Assembly: GCA_015680685.1 (NCBI GenBank)
Contig: MNCI01022658.1
Span: 289,960-353,959, forward strand
Length of the DNA: 64,000 nt
Origin: Gnetum montanum
Taxonomy: Eukaryota; Streptophyta; Gnetopsida; Gnetales; Gnetaceae
Reading direction: 5' to 3'
Positions 33,577 to 45,955 of the stretch are shown in pieces; positions within the stretch are counted from its first letter, which is position 1; every line of letters starts with the position of its first letter. Below the pieces are notes generated by a model. The model was not told the DNA's origin, made no database searches, and saw only the letters and a program-made list of their open reading frames with translations. The translations under genes and the position numbers were made by a program.

Positions 33577-33586
33577 CGTGGGGGTA
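33577..33586 (+). promoter_or_regulatory. Polypurine tract of Ath-3
   Basis: CGTGGGGGTA immediately before TGATGAG of the 3' LTR. Confidence 0.8.
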
Positions 33587-34534
33587 TGATGAGAGCGGTT
33601 ACTCTAATAATTAGAGTGGTTACTTTAATTATTAAAGTGGTTATTATTAGAGAAGTTACTCTAATTATTAGAGCAATTACTCTAATTGTTAGAGTGATTA
33701 TTATTAGAGTAGTTACTCTAATTATTAGAGTGGTTATTATTAGAGCAGTTATTCCTGGGTTACTCTTGGGCCTATAAATATAGTGCCCAGGCACACAATA
33801 AGGAGTAATTCAGAAGAAGTAGTCAAGTAGCAAAACTTTTGTAGTCTGTTTATAGGTTAGAGTATTTTTCAAGTGCCCACAACAGGAGGTCGAAGTGTGG
33901 ACAGTTCTTTATTCGAGCATTGTGTACTTGATCACACCTTGTGTACTACAATAAAGACGAGCTCTTTGATTCATCCTTGTAGAACTTGAGATTTATTTTT
34001 TATTCATTTCTTTTATTTTTTTTCTTATGCATTTATTTTATTTTATTTTACGCACTTTACATTTATGTTATTAGCATAGCAATTCATTTTGATTAATTAA
34101 GAAAATCATTAAATTACACTCAATACGATCACTTCGAGCATGTGTGTAACACTTGCTAACCCAATAACAATTAGTGTTTTGTAATCCCAGTAGTGTTGCA
34201 CAGGTTCAGGATGTGTACGAAAAGTGAGAACGGATGCTAGTATTAGGATTAGTTAGAACTTAGTTAATGAGTAGTTAAGATAAATTAGTCACTTATCTTT
34301 CTCTTTTCCTATTAGCACATGACATAAAAACACAAAAGCTATAAAAATCATATTCCTTAAGCTTACTTAACCATACAATCATGACATATAGGTAAGCTTG
34401 GGAAGACAACGATCAACCAACCCATCCTTGTTCCACAAGGGCGCATAAGCACTTAGTCCTTGGAATTCGATCGAATGGTGCATAAAATGCTCATATTCGT
34501 ATGGTTGAGAGTAGGGGTACCTCATCACTCATCA
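33587..34534 (+). repeat. 3' LTR of Ath-3
   Basis: TGATGAGAGCGG... to ...CATCACTCATCA, 948 bases. The palindrome array at 33,597-33,750 is longer than in the 5' LTR. An intact TATA (CTATAAATATAG) is at about 33,771, and AATAAAGACGAGC at about 33,951. Confidence 0.9.
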
Positions 34535-34760
34535 GTTTTGGATCATAATCAATCTATAATTATTTAAATATTATTTTTCTCATTTTTTGAAAAAAACCAT
34601 ATTATCTAGTAATCATTCACTAATTGTTCAAACCATTTTGAAGTTTTTCATTAAGCAGTTTACAAATCTCTAGTCAAACAAACTCATCACCACATTTTAA
34701 TAAGTTAGCATATAATAATTTTACATCAAATTCTCTATAAGCTAATTTTCATTTTTCTCT
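34535..34760 (-). pseudogene. LINE (RTE-like) reverse transcriptase, upstream part
   Basis: The minus strand reads EFDVKLLYANLLKCGDEFV, LEICKLLNEKLQ, a degraded W/MITR, then FFQKMRKII and YDPK just before the Ath-3 target site. This is the LINE RT block (ELLKxGG...EWxxGxIxPIxKKGD...NYRPI) that directly precedes the part at 28,575. The insertion therefore split one LINE RT in the NYRPI region. Confidence 0.55.
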
Positions 34761-37700
34761 GTTACTTCTATGCATCAATTACATCCTAGAAGGGGTGAAT
34801 AAGGTGGGAAAAATTTATTTCAATTTACAAATGAAAATCTCAAATCAAAAAGATCTTAACTACAAGATTTATTGAAATCTTTATAATGTAAAGAATGAAT
34901 GTAGATTTAGTGCTAGAAATAGAAAAATAAAGAAAAAGCATATTGAGGTTATAATGGTTTAGCTTAGGTCTAGTTTACTCACAAGTATAAATTAATCTTC
35001 TTCTTCTTTAGTTCTTTTATCTTTAAATCTTGGAATTCTTCATAGGTGTAAGCACTAGTTTTTAGGTTGCCAATCTTCCTTACAAGTTAGCTATTTTACA
35101 AATCATTTCCAAATCATACATTAAGAAAATGAGATTTTAGATGATTTGAAATATATATCTCTAAAATATGAGATTTCATCTAGGCCATGAAATAAAACAA
35201 GTAGCTTACAAACAAGAGAATAAGAAGGCAAGAGCATCACATCACTCAAATTTATAGCAAATCTACTTCATGCATAGATTAATCTTCTAGGGATTTGTGT
35301 AGATTTAAAATTTACAACTCTTATTTTACATACATATTGAAATGAATGTTAGGACTAGGCTTTATAGCTTGGAGAAGATAAGAGCTATATTTTTTGTACC
35401 ATAATCCAAATCTAGTTAATTGCATTTTTGGCATCAATTACTTCATAATGCATTTTAGCTTAAAATACTTGAAACCTAATCAATATCATTTTTTGGGTTG
35501 ACTTGACTATTCATTTATAGAGGTGTATGTCTTTTTAATGTAGTCAACTGCATTCTAGTGTTGACCGACCTATGAAAGTCTTTTGATTAACAATCTTTGT
35601 AGTGGGATCAACCTTAGCCATAGGTTGATCAACATGTCATGATACCTGAATCTATCAATTTTACCTAATCCTTAGTTTGACCAACCTATGTCAAAATCTA
35701 TAGTAAGGAAAATTTCATCTTTAAATTTTCACTATAGTTAACCACTATAATTAATTTGACTTCATGATAAAAAAATGAAAGAAATTAACTATCATCAATG
35801 TTGATATATAAGATAGGCCACAAAATATGTCCAAGAATTTTTTCATTACAAATCATAGACATTGCCCACAAACTTTATCATATGTAAGCTATAAAATTTC
35901 TTAGTGCATTCAAATAATTATTGTAATATCCCACTCATTCATCACACACCAAATAGGAAAATAACCAACTCTTTATCATGAACTATCACATGCTCAACTA
36001 GTGTTTTATATAACCAAATCAAAAATATAGTGGAAGCACATAAGTCACTTTAAAATCCCAATACATACAATAGTTGTATAGTAGAGAAATTATGACACCA
36101 AGCGATTGCTAGCATATATATTTCATCACAAAGATCAAATTACAGTACAAGGTGACCATGTACATCCAACCCATCTAACCATCATAAGATATTAGTCTAT
36201 AGAGCTACACACATCCATGCATCCCACATATACACAAATGTACACTAGGAGCATTATACTTAGTATCATGACTCCTGGCCTCTACACTAAAACCAATAGT
36301 AAACATGTCCATCTTATGTATAAATACATTTAATAAAATGAACAAAATCACAACACCATGGTCAGCAACACCTTCCTTAGGTTCTTAGACCTTCTGATCT
36401 CGTAGCACTATCACTTGTAAATAAAGAAGGTTAGTACAGAGATTGAGAGGGAGCCCTTACACATCCCTTGCTAATGTACTCTGATGTTGCATTGGAGATG
36501 AGATATGGGGCATTTATCACCTACATTAGCAATTAGTATGCATACACTACATGCATAACACACTAGTACTCATAATGACAATCATAGCTAGAGCACAACA
36601 TGATATCATGATTCAAAACACATATCCATCTCATCAATCATAATTAGCATATCACTCTACAATCATGCATAGACTCAACATGAAAATAATTAACCATCAT
36701 TAACTCTATCAAACACATCACAACTATATTCATCCAACCTAGCATATGCATCATAGTAGATATACCACATAAATTGATCATAGTAGACACAATCTAGTCT
36801 CAAGAGTTCTTAGTAACCAATACTCATAGGCTCATAATTCATGCATCACATAGCATATTTATAACACACTAAACATCATATACATAGCATCATAATCATG
36901 TCATCATAAATCCCTTGGCAACTAGTGCTCTAAGGATTAAGCATAATATCACAATCATACCATATCTAGTCTCCATGGTTACTGACACATCCACACTTTA
37001 TAAATAGCATGATATCATTAACATGAGTACTCATCAATCATAAAAATGCCTACATTTCTATTATTAGTATCATTACTTTTATCATAACTAGCGCTAGTGT
37101 TTGCTACCTCATTCATAGACCCAAGTCCCTAACCTTCTCAAGGATGAATTTGTACATGAATGTATGCCCTAAGTTCCTATACTAGTCATAGGTCATGCCT
37201 ATACTCTCTTGCTCTTAACATGAGTACAAAGACAAGAGCCTTGTCAATGCATCCCATTAGGGATCATCCCAACTCCTCTAGTATGCCTCATCATAAACCA
37301 ATTCATATTCATTTTTAGTACCACTAGTATGTATGCATACAAAAGCATATAAATCATCCAGATAGCTATAAATCATAGTGTTAAAATCTCATAATTGATA
37401 TAACATACAACCATCATGATCCTAAGAAAATTTTAGTACATGTATGAAGGAAATCGTAAGAAAATCATATAAGATACATATCATAACATAAATATCAAAT
37501 GCCTATTGATCCTACGCAACTAGTGCTATAGGTGACAAGTATAAGAAATACTGTATCACAAGGCTTATCACATTGTATGTAAAATACACATCAAACATTA
37601 CATCCAAATCAATGTTTACACATTAGCATCATGAAATTGCATTATTACAATCATAAAAATCTAGGTTCACACAAGTTACATTTTGTCGATTGTGAGCCTA

Positions 37701-39211
37701 GTTGTGACTTGTAAACCACTTGCACTTGTTCTTTTTAAAAGAACATGAACTAGTTGTGTCTCATGTTGACCTCATGTTGCACTCTTGAAACATGGTTATT
37801 CCCCTACCATGATCAAATCATGGCTTACACTTGTTTCATGCTCAATTGCAATCTCACCATGCAGATGTTGTGTCTAAATCCCACTCATGATGCATGAAAA
37901 AATTAGAAACTAAAAATCACCACAACCTTGTCGTGATCAAAATGTGACTTGCACCTCATCATCCCTAAACTGCAATCGTACCACATGGATGCCACAATCC
38001 ACATCAACATGGAAATAGTAACTGCACATCTTAACCTTACTACCACTAGGGCATAACCCACATTAATAAAACCTTTAACCATAACCATAGCACATCCTTT
38101 ACTATAATTTGTGCTCATAAAGAAAAGAGTAAAAAATAGAAAAATTAGGAAATAGTGCATATCTCACACAAATTAATTCATCAATCCATACTAACATGTT
38201 AGTCTTGGCATCCTTTGAAAACAACAATACAAGATCAACACACCCTAGAAGTCTAATCACATCTCATCATAATTCCATCATAATTACAACAAAGAAATCA
38301 ATCAAACACTTAACTATTATAATACATTAGAATCACACAATCATCTAGCACATCCTTTTTAACTTTTTCAATTTAACATAATCCTCATTATCATGCATAG
38401 AAATTTGACTACCAAACAAGACAAGGGTAAAGACACCTACCTCAAACCAGAAACTTTATGAAACTAAAATCTAAAACCTAAAGCACCAAAATACTTCTTG
38501 CAAAATCCTTGATCCTTTAAAACTCGAACCAAACTTTCCTAACTATAGCCTACCTAGAACTAGCTTCTCAACTTCTCAAAAATTATGAAAATTAGTAAAG
38601 AGATGATTAAGAATGAAGAAGAAGTAGAAACCAAGTCATGTAGGATTGGGAATAGGAAAAGTGATGAATGTAGTATTTTCTAACTCCTCCATACATATAA
38701 ACCCCTTTTAAATCAATTCCATTTTTCTAAGGTTTCTCTAATAATTTTCCCATTCCAAATAATACTGAAGGATTTCATAGTCCACAATATATACCTAGAG
38801 TATCACATTAAAATACCAACTGACCCTATGGACTCCATACTACATACAAAATATAATCATAAAGCCATACGAACATCATAACATATCTCAACTAGTCACC
38901 CAACTAGACATGCATAACATACTAGACATTCTAAGATGTCATAACATAGTCCATTAAGTACCAATGATTACCAAACTATTAAAGCATAATCATAAATATA
39001 ATCATAACATCATAGCATATGTGTAATGTTCCCATTCCCAAATGTTGCTACTACATAATGAATATTTTGCCTCTTCATAACAAGTTTTATCACTATTGTA
39101 ACAAGACTTGAAAGGGGAGTTGTAATTAAGATCCAAAAGGGCTACTTGTAATAAAAAATGTGTCTCTTGAGGTGACCTTTGGGGGTTTGATCTATGGTAT
39201 TGATACCCAAG
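34761..39211. other. Unassigned AT-rich repeat DNA
   Basis: No credible protein. The section from 35,934 begins TGTAATATCCCACTC, and 39,019 reads TGTAATGTTCCCATTCCC; both look like the TGTAATxxCCC starts of some plant LTRs, but no ends, PBS or PPT were found. Between 36,900 and 37,540 the words AACTAGTGCT and CATCATA recur. It is probably an old non-autonomous LTR element or several. About 35,560-35,690 repeats GTTGACC/GGTTGA words. Confidence 0.35.
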
Positions 39212-40099
39212 TGATGAGTGGCAAGGTACCCCTACGCTCAACCATATGAATATGAGCATGTACGTGCGATCTGGTCAAACTCTGCGAATAGACTAGTTGT
39301 GACACCTAGATAGTTATATGTTGATCGCAGTTTGCTATCTTCCCACTTGAACTAGTATTTGCTTTGTCATGTATGGTTTAGTCTAGAGTGAGGTGTATGA
39401 TGAGATTTCTAACACTATGCTACTCCTAAAGATAATGAGAAATAACCTTGATTAAGCTAATAAGCAATATGAAGTAAAATATAAGCTAGCCTAAGTGTGA
39501 TGAGCATCTATCCTTAATCATCCATATGCATCTTGGACTTCATGTATTACTTCTAGGATTACCAAGCACACATTTACTCGAAGCACTACTTGACATGCTA
39601 CTGGGTTACCACGTTGTTACACTTAAATGTCCATGATTAAGATGTACTCATTCTGCATTAACAACAAGAATAGTAAATGACGATAAAATAAATATTAACT
39701 AAGAAAATGACAATAAATAATAAATTATTAAAAAAATTAAAAGCTAAGTGAATACTACAACGATGGAGTAATCTCGATCTTTATTGCCAATTGTGTGTGT
39801 GTCCAAGTACATCACACTCGAACAAAGGTTCTATACAATTACAAGCATCACATTGTGGGCATGCACTTGGGAAAGGAAAGGAATTGAAAACTAAATAAAA
39901 ATGAATAAAAATACTTGATCCAAAGACTTACTAGCAAAATATCCCTCCCCGTGTGCTTAAGTGCTATATTTATAGGCCAACATAGGAATCATGATATCGT
40001 GTATATGATATCGTATCTAGGCTAAGATATCATGTACCTAATATCGTGTACTTGATATCACATACTCGATATTGGGGCCTGGAAAACCATGATTCATCA
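39212..40099 (-). repeat. 3' LTR of Ath-4 (B2 type)
   Basis: On the minus strand TGATGAATCATGG... to ...TTGCCACTCATCA. U3 has GATATC-type palindromes (39,985-40,075). CCTATAAATATAGC is the TATA box at about 39,975, and AATAAAGATCGAG lies at about 39,785. Confidence 0.85.
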
Positions 40100-40114
40100 T
40101 ACCCTCATGATTGA
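40100..40114 (-). promoter_or_regulatory. Polypurine tract of Ath-4
   Basis: The minus strand reads CAATCATGAGGGTA just before the LTR. It is a degraded form of GTTGTGGGGGTA. Confidence 0.65.
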
Positions 40115-40229
40115 ATAAAAACTCATGCTTGAGTCAAAAAAAGTGAGCAACAAGTTCATTTGATTACAAACAATGGATAGGTATGGTATTATTGAATGAC
40201 CATGGACTATTTCATGCTATAGTGTAGGA

Positions 40230-40712
40230 TTAAACAAAATCTAGGCATAGACATAAAATACAAAACTTGTGCAACTCGTGTGGTTCTCGATGGTGGGGGA
40301 TTCTCCATGGGTGCCTTTCTTTTGTCCTATTCTTTAGGCTTTTAAAATTAATACCTTTGAAGAAGTGCTTGAAGTTTCTCCTCTTCTGTCTGAGGATCAT
40401 GAGCCATCCATGCTGATGTTCCAATGTTTGATGGAGTCAGTACTTCCCATGGATACAACAACTGCAAGAACACTTGATTAGCCTCGACATATCATGTCAC
40501 AAATATTCTTTGTTCCTCTTCATAGGCTATGGCCCTAACCTCTCCAAATTTTTCTTGGCCAGATTGTGTAGTGATAGGAGTTTCCTGATGGATCCTGATT
40601 GATTGTCCTTCCTACTCTACATGTTTTGCATGAGGTCCCTGGCCTCTGCCTCTTCTTGGTGTTTAGTTGCACCTTGAGAAGGTCCTTCTTGCTATTGTCT
40701 TTTAGGGGCCAT
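40230..40712 (-). pseudogene. Ath-4 accessory ORF, internally deleted
   Basis: The minus-strand Met at 40,712 (MAPKR) starts a polar N-terminus like that of Ath-5 at 44,599. After about 50 codons it jumps at around 40,545 to the C-terminal part: IAYEEEQRIFVT, WEVLTPSNIGTSAWM and TEEEKLQALL. In Ath-5 these two ends are separated by about 2.3 kb that encode the main domain and coiled coil. Stops are present. The remaining product would be a short peptide without the domain. Confidence 0.65.
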
Positions 40713-40804
40713 CTGTAATCACACAAGGACTGATTGTTAGTAAGGTTGGAAATTCAATTATCTTATACCTTACTCATTACCTTCAATAAATGCTTAATTC
40801 ATTA

Positions 40805-40809
40805 CTTAG
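40805..40809. repeat. Left target site duplication of Ath-5
   Basis: CTTAG, repeated exactly at 48,868-48,872 on the other side of Ath-5. Confidence 0.85.
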
Positions 40810-41631
40810 TGATGAGTGTTTAGGTATCCCTATAGTCAACCATATGAATACGAGCATTCATGCATGATCCAGTCAAACTCTGTAGCTAGACTAGTTGATC
40901 GTATTCCTGGATTAGTATTTACTTGGTTATGTATGGTTTAGTCCAGAGTGAGGTGAATGATGTAATCCTAAACTAATGCTACTCCTAGAGACAATGGAAA
41001 ATAATCTTGTTTTAATCTAATAGACAATGAGAAGAAAAATCTAAACTAGCCTAAGTGCAATGAGCATCCATCCTTAATCATTTGTGTGCATCTTGGACCT
41101 CATGTACTACCTCTAGGATTCCCAAGTGCATATTACTTGAGCGCTCCTAGTGACGCTATAGGGTTACCCAGTAGTTACACTTAAATGTTTATGGTTAAGT
41201 CATACTTATTTTTCATTTAACAATAGGAATGGTAAATGATGATAAATAAATATTAATTAATAAAATAATAAATGAAAATAATAATTAAAAAATTAAAAAC
41301 TAAGTGAATGCTACAATAATGGAGTATCTCAATCTTTATTATTGATCATGTGCATGTCGAAGTACGTCACACTCGAATAAAGGTTCTGTATAATTACAAT
41401 CATTACACTATGGGCATGCATTGGGGAAAGAATTGAAAGTAACTAAAAATTGACAAAAAATACTTTATTCCTATACTTATTGACTCCCCCTTTCCTATGC
41501 TCCTAAATGTGTATTTATAAGCTTACACAGGAATCACAATATCATGTATCTGATATTGTTATCCAAGCCATGATATTGCGTACCTGATATCGAGGATTCA
41601 ATATCAGGGCCTGGCAAAATACAGTTCATCA
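40810..41631 (-). repeat. 3' LTR of Ath-5
   Basis: The minus strand runs TGATGAACTG... to ...CTAAACACTCATCA, 822 bases, with GATATC/GATATT words at 41,540-41,605, a TATA region at about 41,515 and an AATAAAGATTGAG poly(A) region at about 41,340. Confidence 0.85.
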
Positions 41632-41646
41632 TACCCCCACAACTGC
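41632..41646 (-). promoter_or_regulatory. Polypurine tract of Ath-5
   Basis: Minus strand GCAGTTGTGGGGGTA next to the LTR. Same tract as in the B1 elements. Confidence 0.8.
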
Positions 41647-41829
41647 ATAACAACTCATCCCTTAGTTAGAAAAAATGAGAACAAGTTTGATTGATTACAC
41701 AGTGGATAGGTATGGGATTATTTTATTGACTAGGAATTACTCATAACATAGTGTGGGATTGAACAAAAAAAAATTGGGACACAGATACAAAATCACAAAA
41801 GATAAAATTTATTGGAACTCATGTGGTTC

Positions 41830-44599
41830 CTAGTGGTAGTGGTTCCTCCATGGGTCTCTTCCCCTTATCTTGTGCTCTAGGTTTTGGAAATTGATGTCTC
41901 TAAAGGAGTGCTTGGAGCTTTTCTTCTTTGGTTTGGGGATCCTGTACCGTCCATGTTGATGCTCCAATGTTTGATGGAGTCGACACCTCCCATGGACATG
42001 GCAGTTGCAGAAACATCTGGTTGGCCTTAACATACCATGCCACAAACAATCGTCGTTCCTCTTCATAAGCTTTGGCTTTATCCTTGTATTCCTGGTAATC
42101 TGTGAGCCATCGAGCCAAATTTTCCACGACATCCTTTTGTCCTTGGTAGTAGGTCTTGACCACCTCTAACTTAGAATTTTCCACTTCTAATTTTTATAGT
42201 GTATTCTTGTGCTCAACAAATTTTGTTTCATATTTCATATAGGTAGTTGCTACTTGCTTTTCCAATTCTGTTCTTGGGCATTCTACTATCAACATGGCCA
42301 AGTTGCCATATCGTAGTTTTGCCAATTCCATGTACTCCATAAGGTCTTGTATATGTAGGTCTTAACTTTAAAGTTTAGCTTGGTGGATGAATGCATAAGT
42401 ATCCAATATAGCTTGCAAATTAGTGTTTTGAGCATCAAGAGTGTTGATATGGGCCTTGGCCATATGGATTTCTTTTTCTATCACTTGTTTGTACATCCCC
42501 ACTTGATCTCTGAAGTGCTCTTTGAGCTTCCCATGTCACTTGGCCTCGTTTTGCCATGTACTTCTTTCAATTACCATATTTTTACAAATTGTGCATACCT
42601 CCTCCATTGAGAGGGTTCTGTTTTCTTTGGCCAAGCAATTCATATCTTAGTTGACCCTTATTAATTGTTCCCACAATTGCTGAAAATTTTTCTCGAGAAC
42701 ATTCTTTTATTTTTCCATTGTAGTTAATTGAAGATTGTTAGCGGCAAGTTTTTTATTTTCCTCTTGTAAGGCCTTAAGTGCTTTGGCCTATGCATACGTT
42801 TGAGCTTGTGCCTTGGAAGCATCCCAATCAACCTTCTTTTTTTCCTCTGCCACTCTTTTATCCTCTATTAGAAATTTATTCAGTTACTCTGTCCAGAAGG
42901 ACTCTGGTTGATCTACGAGGATGAATTGAGATAGATCCTATTGTGTAGCTTGCAGGGTGATGAGCTTTTCTTAGAGTCTTTCTAACTCTATCTTTGCATG
43001 CTCAGCCTTGACCTCTGCCATGACCAGCTTTCCTTTTGTGAAGATGAGGTCTGACTGAGTTGTTGTGACATCTTGAGGAATGTCAATGGGGACATCATCA
43101 CTTATCCTATCTGCAACAATAGATCTAGAACATCTTGATGCTTTGTAGGAGTCATTGAGGGATCGACCAAAGTTTGAGCATTACGTGCTCCTGTAAAATC
43201 TGCCAGTGACACAACAGGGACATTAAATGATTCTTTTATGTGATCTGTGACCACTTCTGCTACTCCTGCTACATCTTGTTGTTGCATGACCACTACTATG
43301 GCACCTTCACCAGTTTCTAATTGCATTTGAAAATACGTAGCATTCCTAAAGATTTAGGGTGACTAGTGTGATTCCCCTCCTCCTGTTTGAATAGATACCT
43401 CACCTTATGCACGATCAATTGAGATCATGGATCATGCCACATCATCAATGATCCTAAAGAGATTAGATTTGTCATGACTTTCCCAATTGACCATTTTAGC
43501 AATGGCCCTGAGATGGCTCATTGATGGTCGATGGTCCTGTAGTGGCAATGGCAGTTGGTCTTGCTAGTTTGTATTAGGCCCCACTTCCTATTTTTAATTG
43601 GGCCTTGTGCTTGGAAGTTGGCTAGGATCTAAATTTTATTTGCACTAGGCCCCACTGTCTATTCTTATTTAGGCTCTGGTGTCTCACTAGCACTTTTCCT
43701 TAGGCTTAGTGGCTTCAGTAATTCAAAAAATGAAGCATTTTGGGCCTTTTTGGGGATGTCATTGGTGTACCCCAGAATTCCAACATGTCAACATAGCTTC
43801 CTAATGAGGTAGGGGAGGGGCAATGCAAACTTCCCCATCTTACATTCTTCAAACCACCTCAAAATATCTGTAAGATATAGATGGGGTAGGTTGGTATTAA
43901 CCTTGTCCATCAAGATGGCACTTCCTCTAGCCACATATGTGGAAATTTTGTTTAAACATTTTGTGATATGTGATGATTTTGAAGTAGATTCTCTCTTTCA
44001 AGTGTCAGCTCTCCATATGCTTTATTTTCCTTACCAAACAACCTTTTCAACCATATCTTTTGAGCATTCACATCAAAATGAGTGGATAAGTGAGCAACTT
44101 TGGGCCTTGTGTTTGGAAGATTCAATACCTCCGAAATGGCTTTGGTAGAGAAATCAACAGAGACACCACCAATATCAACAGTGTTGCCTTCTTATTTATT
44201 ATGCCAAAATTGGTACATCTCTCCCAGGTACTAATCACCACTTTCAGAGAGGATAGGCCATAGTGGGGATCCTTTAAGTTGGTCCCTAACTACTTTGGGA
44301 GAAGATTCAGTGAAAGGTCCAAAGTTGAGTTCCATAATCATATTTGCTGATGTGGACCTTTCATGAATTGCCTAAACACATTCTAGAGACAACGTGAGAT
44401 GTTTTCCTTGTTTAGGTGCTCCATCATCTCCTCCTTCAGCATGTCCTGATTGCATAGTAATAGGAGGTTCCTGATGGATGCTGAATGATTATGCCTCCTA
44501 TTCTATATGTTCCTTGAGGAACACCTAGCCTCTGCCTCTCCTTGGTTGTTTGGATGCACCTTGAGAGGGTCCTCCTTGTTATCCTCTTTTAGGGGCCAT
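41830..44599 (-). pseudogene. Ath-5 accessory ORF: plant-transposon-protein-like domain plus coiled coil
   Basis: The minus strand starts at MAPKRG (44,599). Around 44,190-43,780, in shifting frames, it reads VSVDFSTKAISEVLNLPNT, then SAILMDKVNTNLPHLYLTDILRWF and GKFALPLPYLIRKLC. This resembles the 'putative plant transposon protein' family (VxFSPEAINxxFGLP ... LPFPxLITELCR), found in many plant retroelements with unknown role. The region 43,320-42,190 is polar and rich in Glu, Lys and Gln, consistent with a long coiled coil. The C-terminus is YKDKAKAYEEERRLF, WEVSTPSNIGASTW and TKEEKLQALL, ending near 41,830. Many stops and frameshifts. It occupies the place of pol. Confidence 0.55.
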
Positions 44600-44880
44600 T
44601 TGAAATCACACAAGATTGGCTATTAGTAAGGTTATTTGCAAAATTTGATTTATACCTTACTTCTTGTCTTCAATAAATTGATTTATTTTTTAGTGTGATC
44701 CAAAGTTGGAAAATTTTACAAAAATGTCCCCTCAAAGTTTTGATATTGGGCCCAATTTGATTAGGTGGCTTCAAAAATTAATTTTTATGGTATGGGTGAA
44801 GAGATAAAATTAATTTGGCAAATGTGTTTAACATTTTTATGTCATTTACCCTTTATGATATCCTTCAGGAAATGATGAAT
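44600..44880 (-). other. Spacer upstream of the Ath-5 accessory ORF
   Basis: Noncoding. Its first 90 bases (CTTCAATAAAT... then TTAGTGTGATC) match Ath-4 around the Ath-5 insertion point (40,780/48,873), which confirms how Ath-4 reads without its insertion. Confidence 0.55.
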
Positions 44881-45245
44881 TCCAAGAAAACTATATATAA
44901 CTTGGAGCGTACCCTTCCCCCACAACTAAGATAAACACTCCAGGTTTAGATAGGTTTGATTGGAACAAGAATCAGAGCATTAATGAGCAAGTTATGGAAG
45001 TTGGAATGATAGGTGCTCAGAGCATCAGAATTCATGGAATAAAATTTCAACAACTTCCCTTGCATGAATAGTAAAAATGACATTGAGGTGGTGGGATCCC
45101 TATATATAGTTTTTATAGACACGATATTGGATACCCGATAGTATAGACTTGATATCGTGTACCCGATAGCGTAGACTTGATATCGCGTTGAACTCAATAT
45201 TGTGGCCTATTGAAAATAGGGTACTTGGAAAAATTGATGAATTTT
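44881..45245 (-). repeat. LTR fragment inside Ath-5
   Basis: CTATATATAGTTTTTATAG and several GATATCG/GATAGCG words (45,120-45,210), followed by a GGCCTATTGAAAATAGGGTA end, look like the U3 start of a B2-like LTR in minus orientation. Ath-4 lacks this block at the matching place (about 48,900-48,990). It is probably a small later insertion or recombination scar. Confidence 0.4.
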
Positions 45246-45955
45246 TGAATTTCCAAGGCCAAAAATGAAGGATTAAGGTTAATTTGAAAGGTCTACGATA
45301 ATACTAAAGAGACTGAAAGGCACCAAAAGTATAATGAAGTGGAATCTGGCAATGAAATTCATGAATAGGATGAGGAAAAAGGACATGTTATGGTGCATAG
45401 GAATGTTGGAATTTAGTATGATGATAGAGGGAAATATTATTGTAGCAATGCAATACTTGGAGAGTATACAATGATGTGAGGATGATGTGCAGTGAGTGCA
45501 AATTATAAAAATTACGCAAGTGGGTCCTCCCCAAAGTAGGTTTTTACTTTTCATTCCCTCACGTAACCACACCTAGAAAAGTTTGTAAATACTAAAAAGG
45601 TTAAATGTAATCCACACTAGTGCAATAAAAAACACACATGTAAGTACCACCATGAGGAGGTATGAATTCTATGCCACACAAGACAAAAGTTAGAAATACT
45701 TAGACAGTGAGGTGAAACAAATGGTAGAAGGGATTGCAAAGATTGGGACATGAGGTAACTGACCCAGGGCACAATGAATCCTAAGTGTAGGGCATGATTA
45801 ATGTGTCATTGGTCTATTGCTCCAAAATCAAGACCAAGTCCATTTATCTGATCAGTGACATCGCATTGTTTCATCCAATAATGGGCAACCATAAGAGCAC
45901 CATTACAGCAAGATGTACGATCACTTTCCAATATTGGAGTTTGATCATATCCAAA
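45246..45955 (-). other. Ath-5 noncoding region 3' of gag
   Basis: No coding homology. Matches Ath-4 48,990-49,330 and the corresponding part of other B2 copies. Confidence 0.5.

Larger units (their letters stand above)
28576..34534 (+). mobile_element. Ath-3: complete but internally deleted Athila-type (B1) element
   Basis: Two LTRs (28,576-29,488 and 33,587-34,534), PBS at 29,490, gag, Pro-rich spacer and protease, then a direct jump at about 32,663 into the 3' noncoding region, PPT and 3' LTR. RT and integrase are missing, so the element could move only with help. Compared with Ath-2 the missing block runs from about 16,270 to 22,775. It inserted into a LINE, leaving GTTCT/GTTTT. Both coding parts have several stops. 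Confidence 0.85.

Noticed and set aside
39019-39211. TGTAATGTTCCC as a definite LTR start
   Set aside because: No matching end, PBS or second copy could be located; kept only as a remark under unassigned DNA.
42380-42610. Plus-strand ORF in Ath-5
   Set aside because: It is the shadow of the coiled-coil part of the minus-strand accessory ORF.
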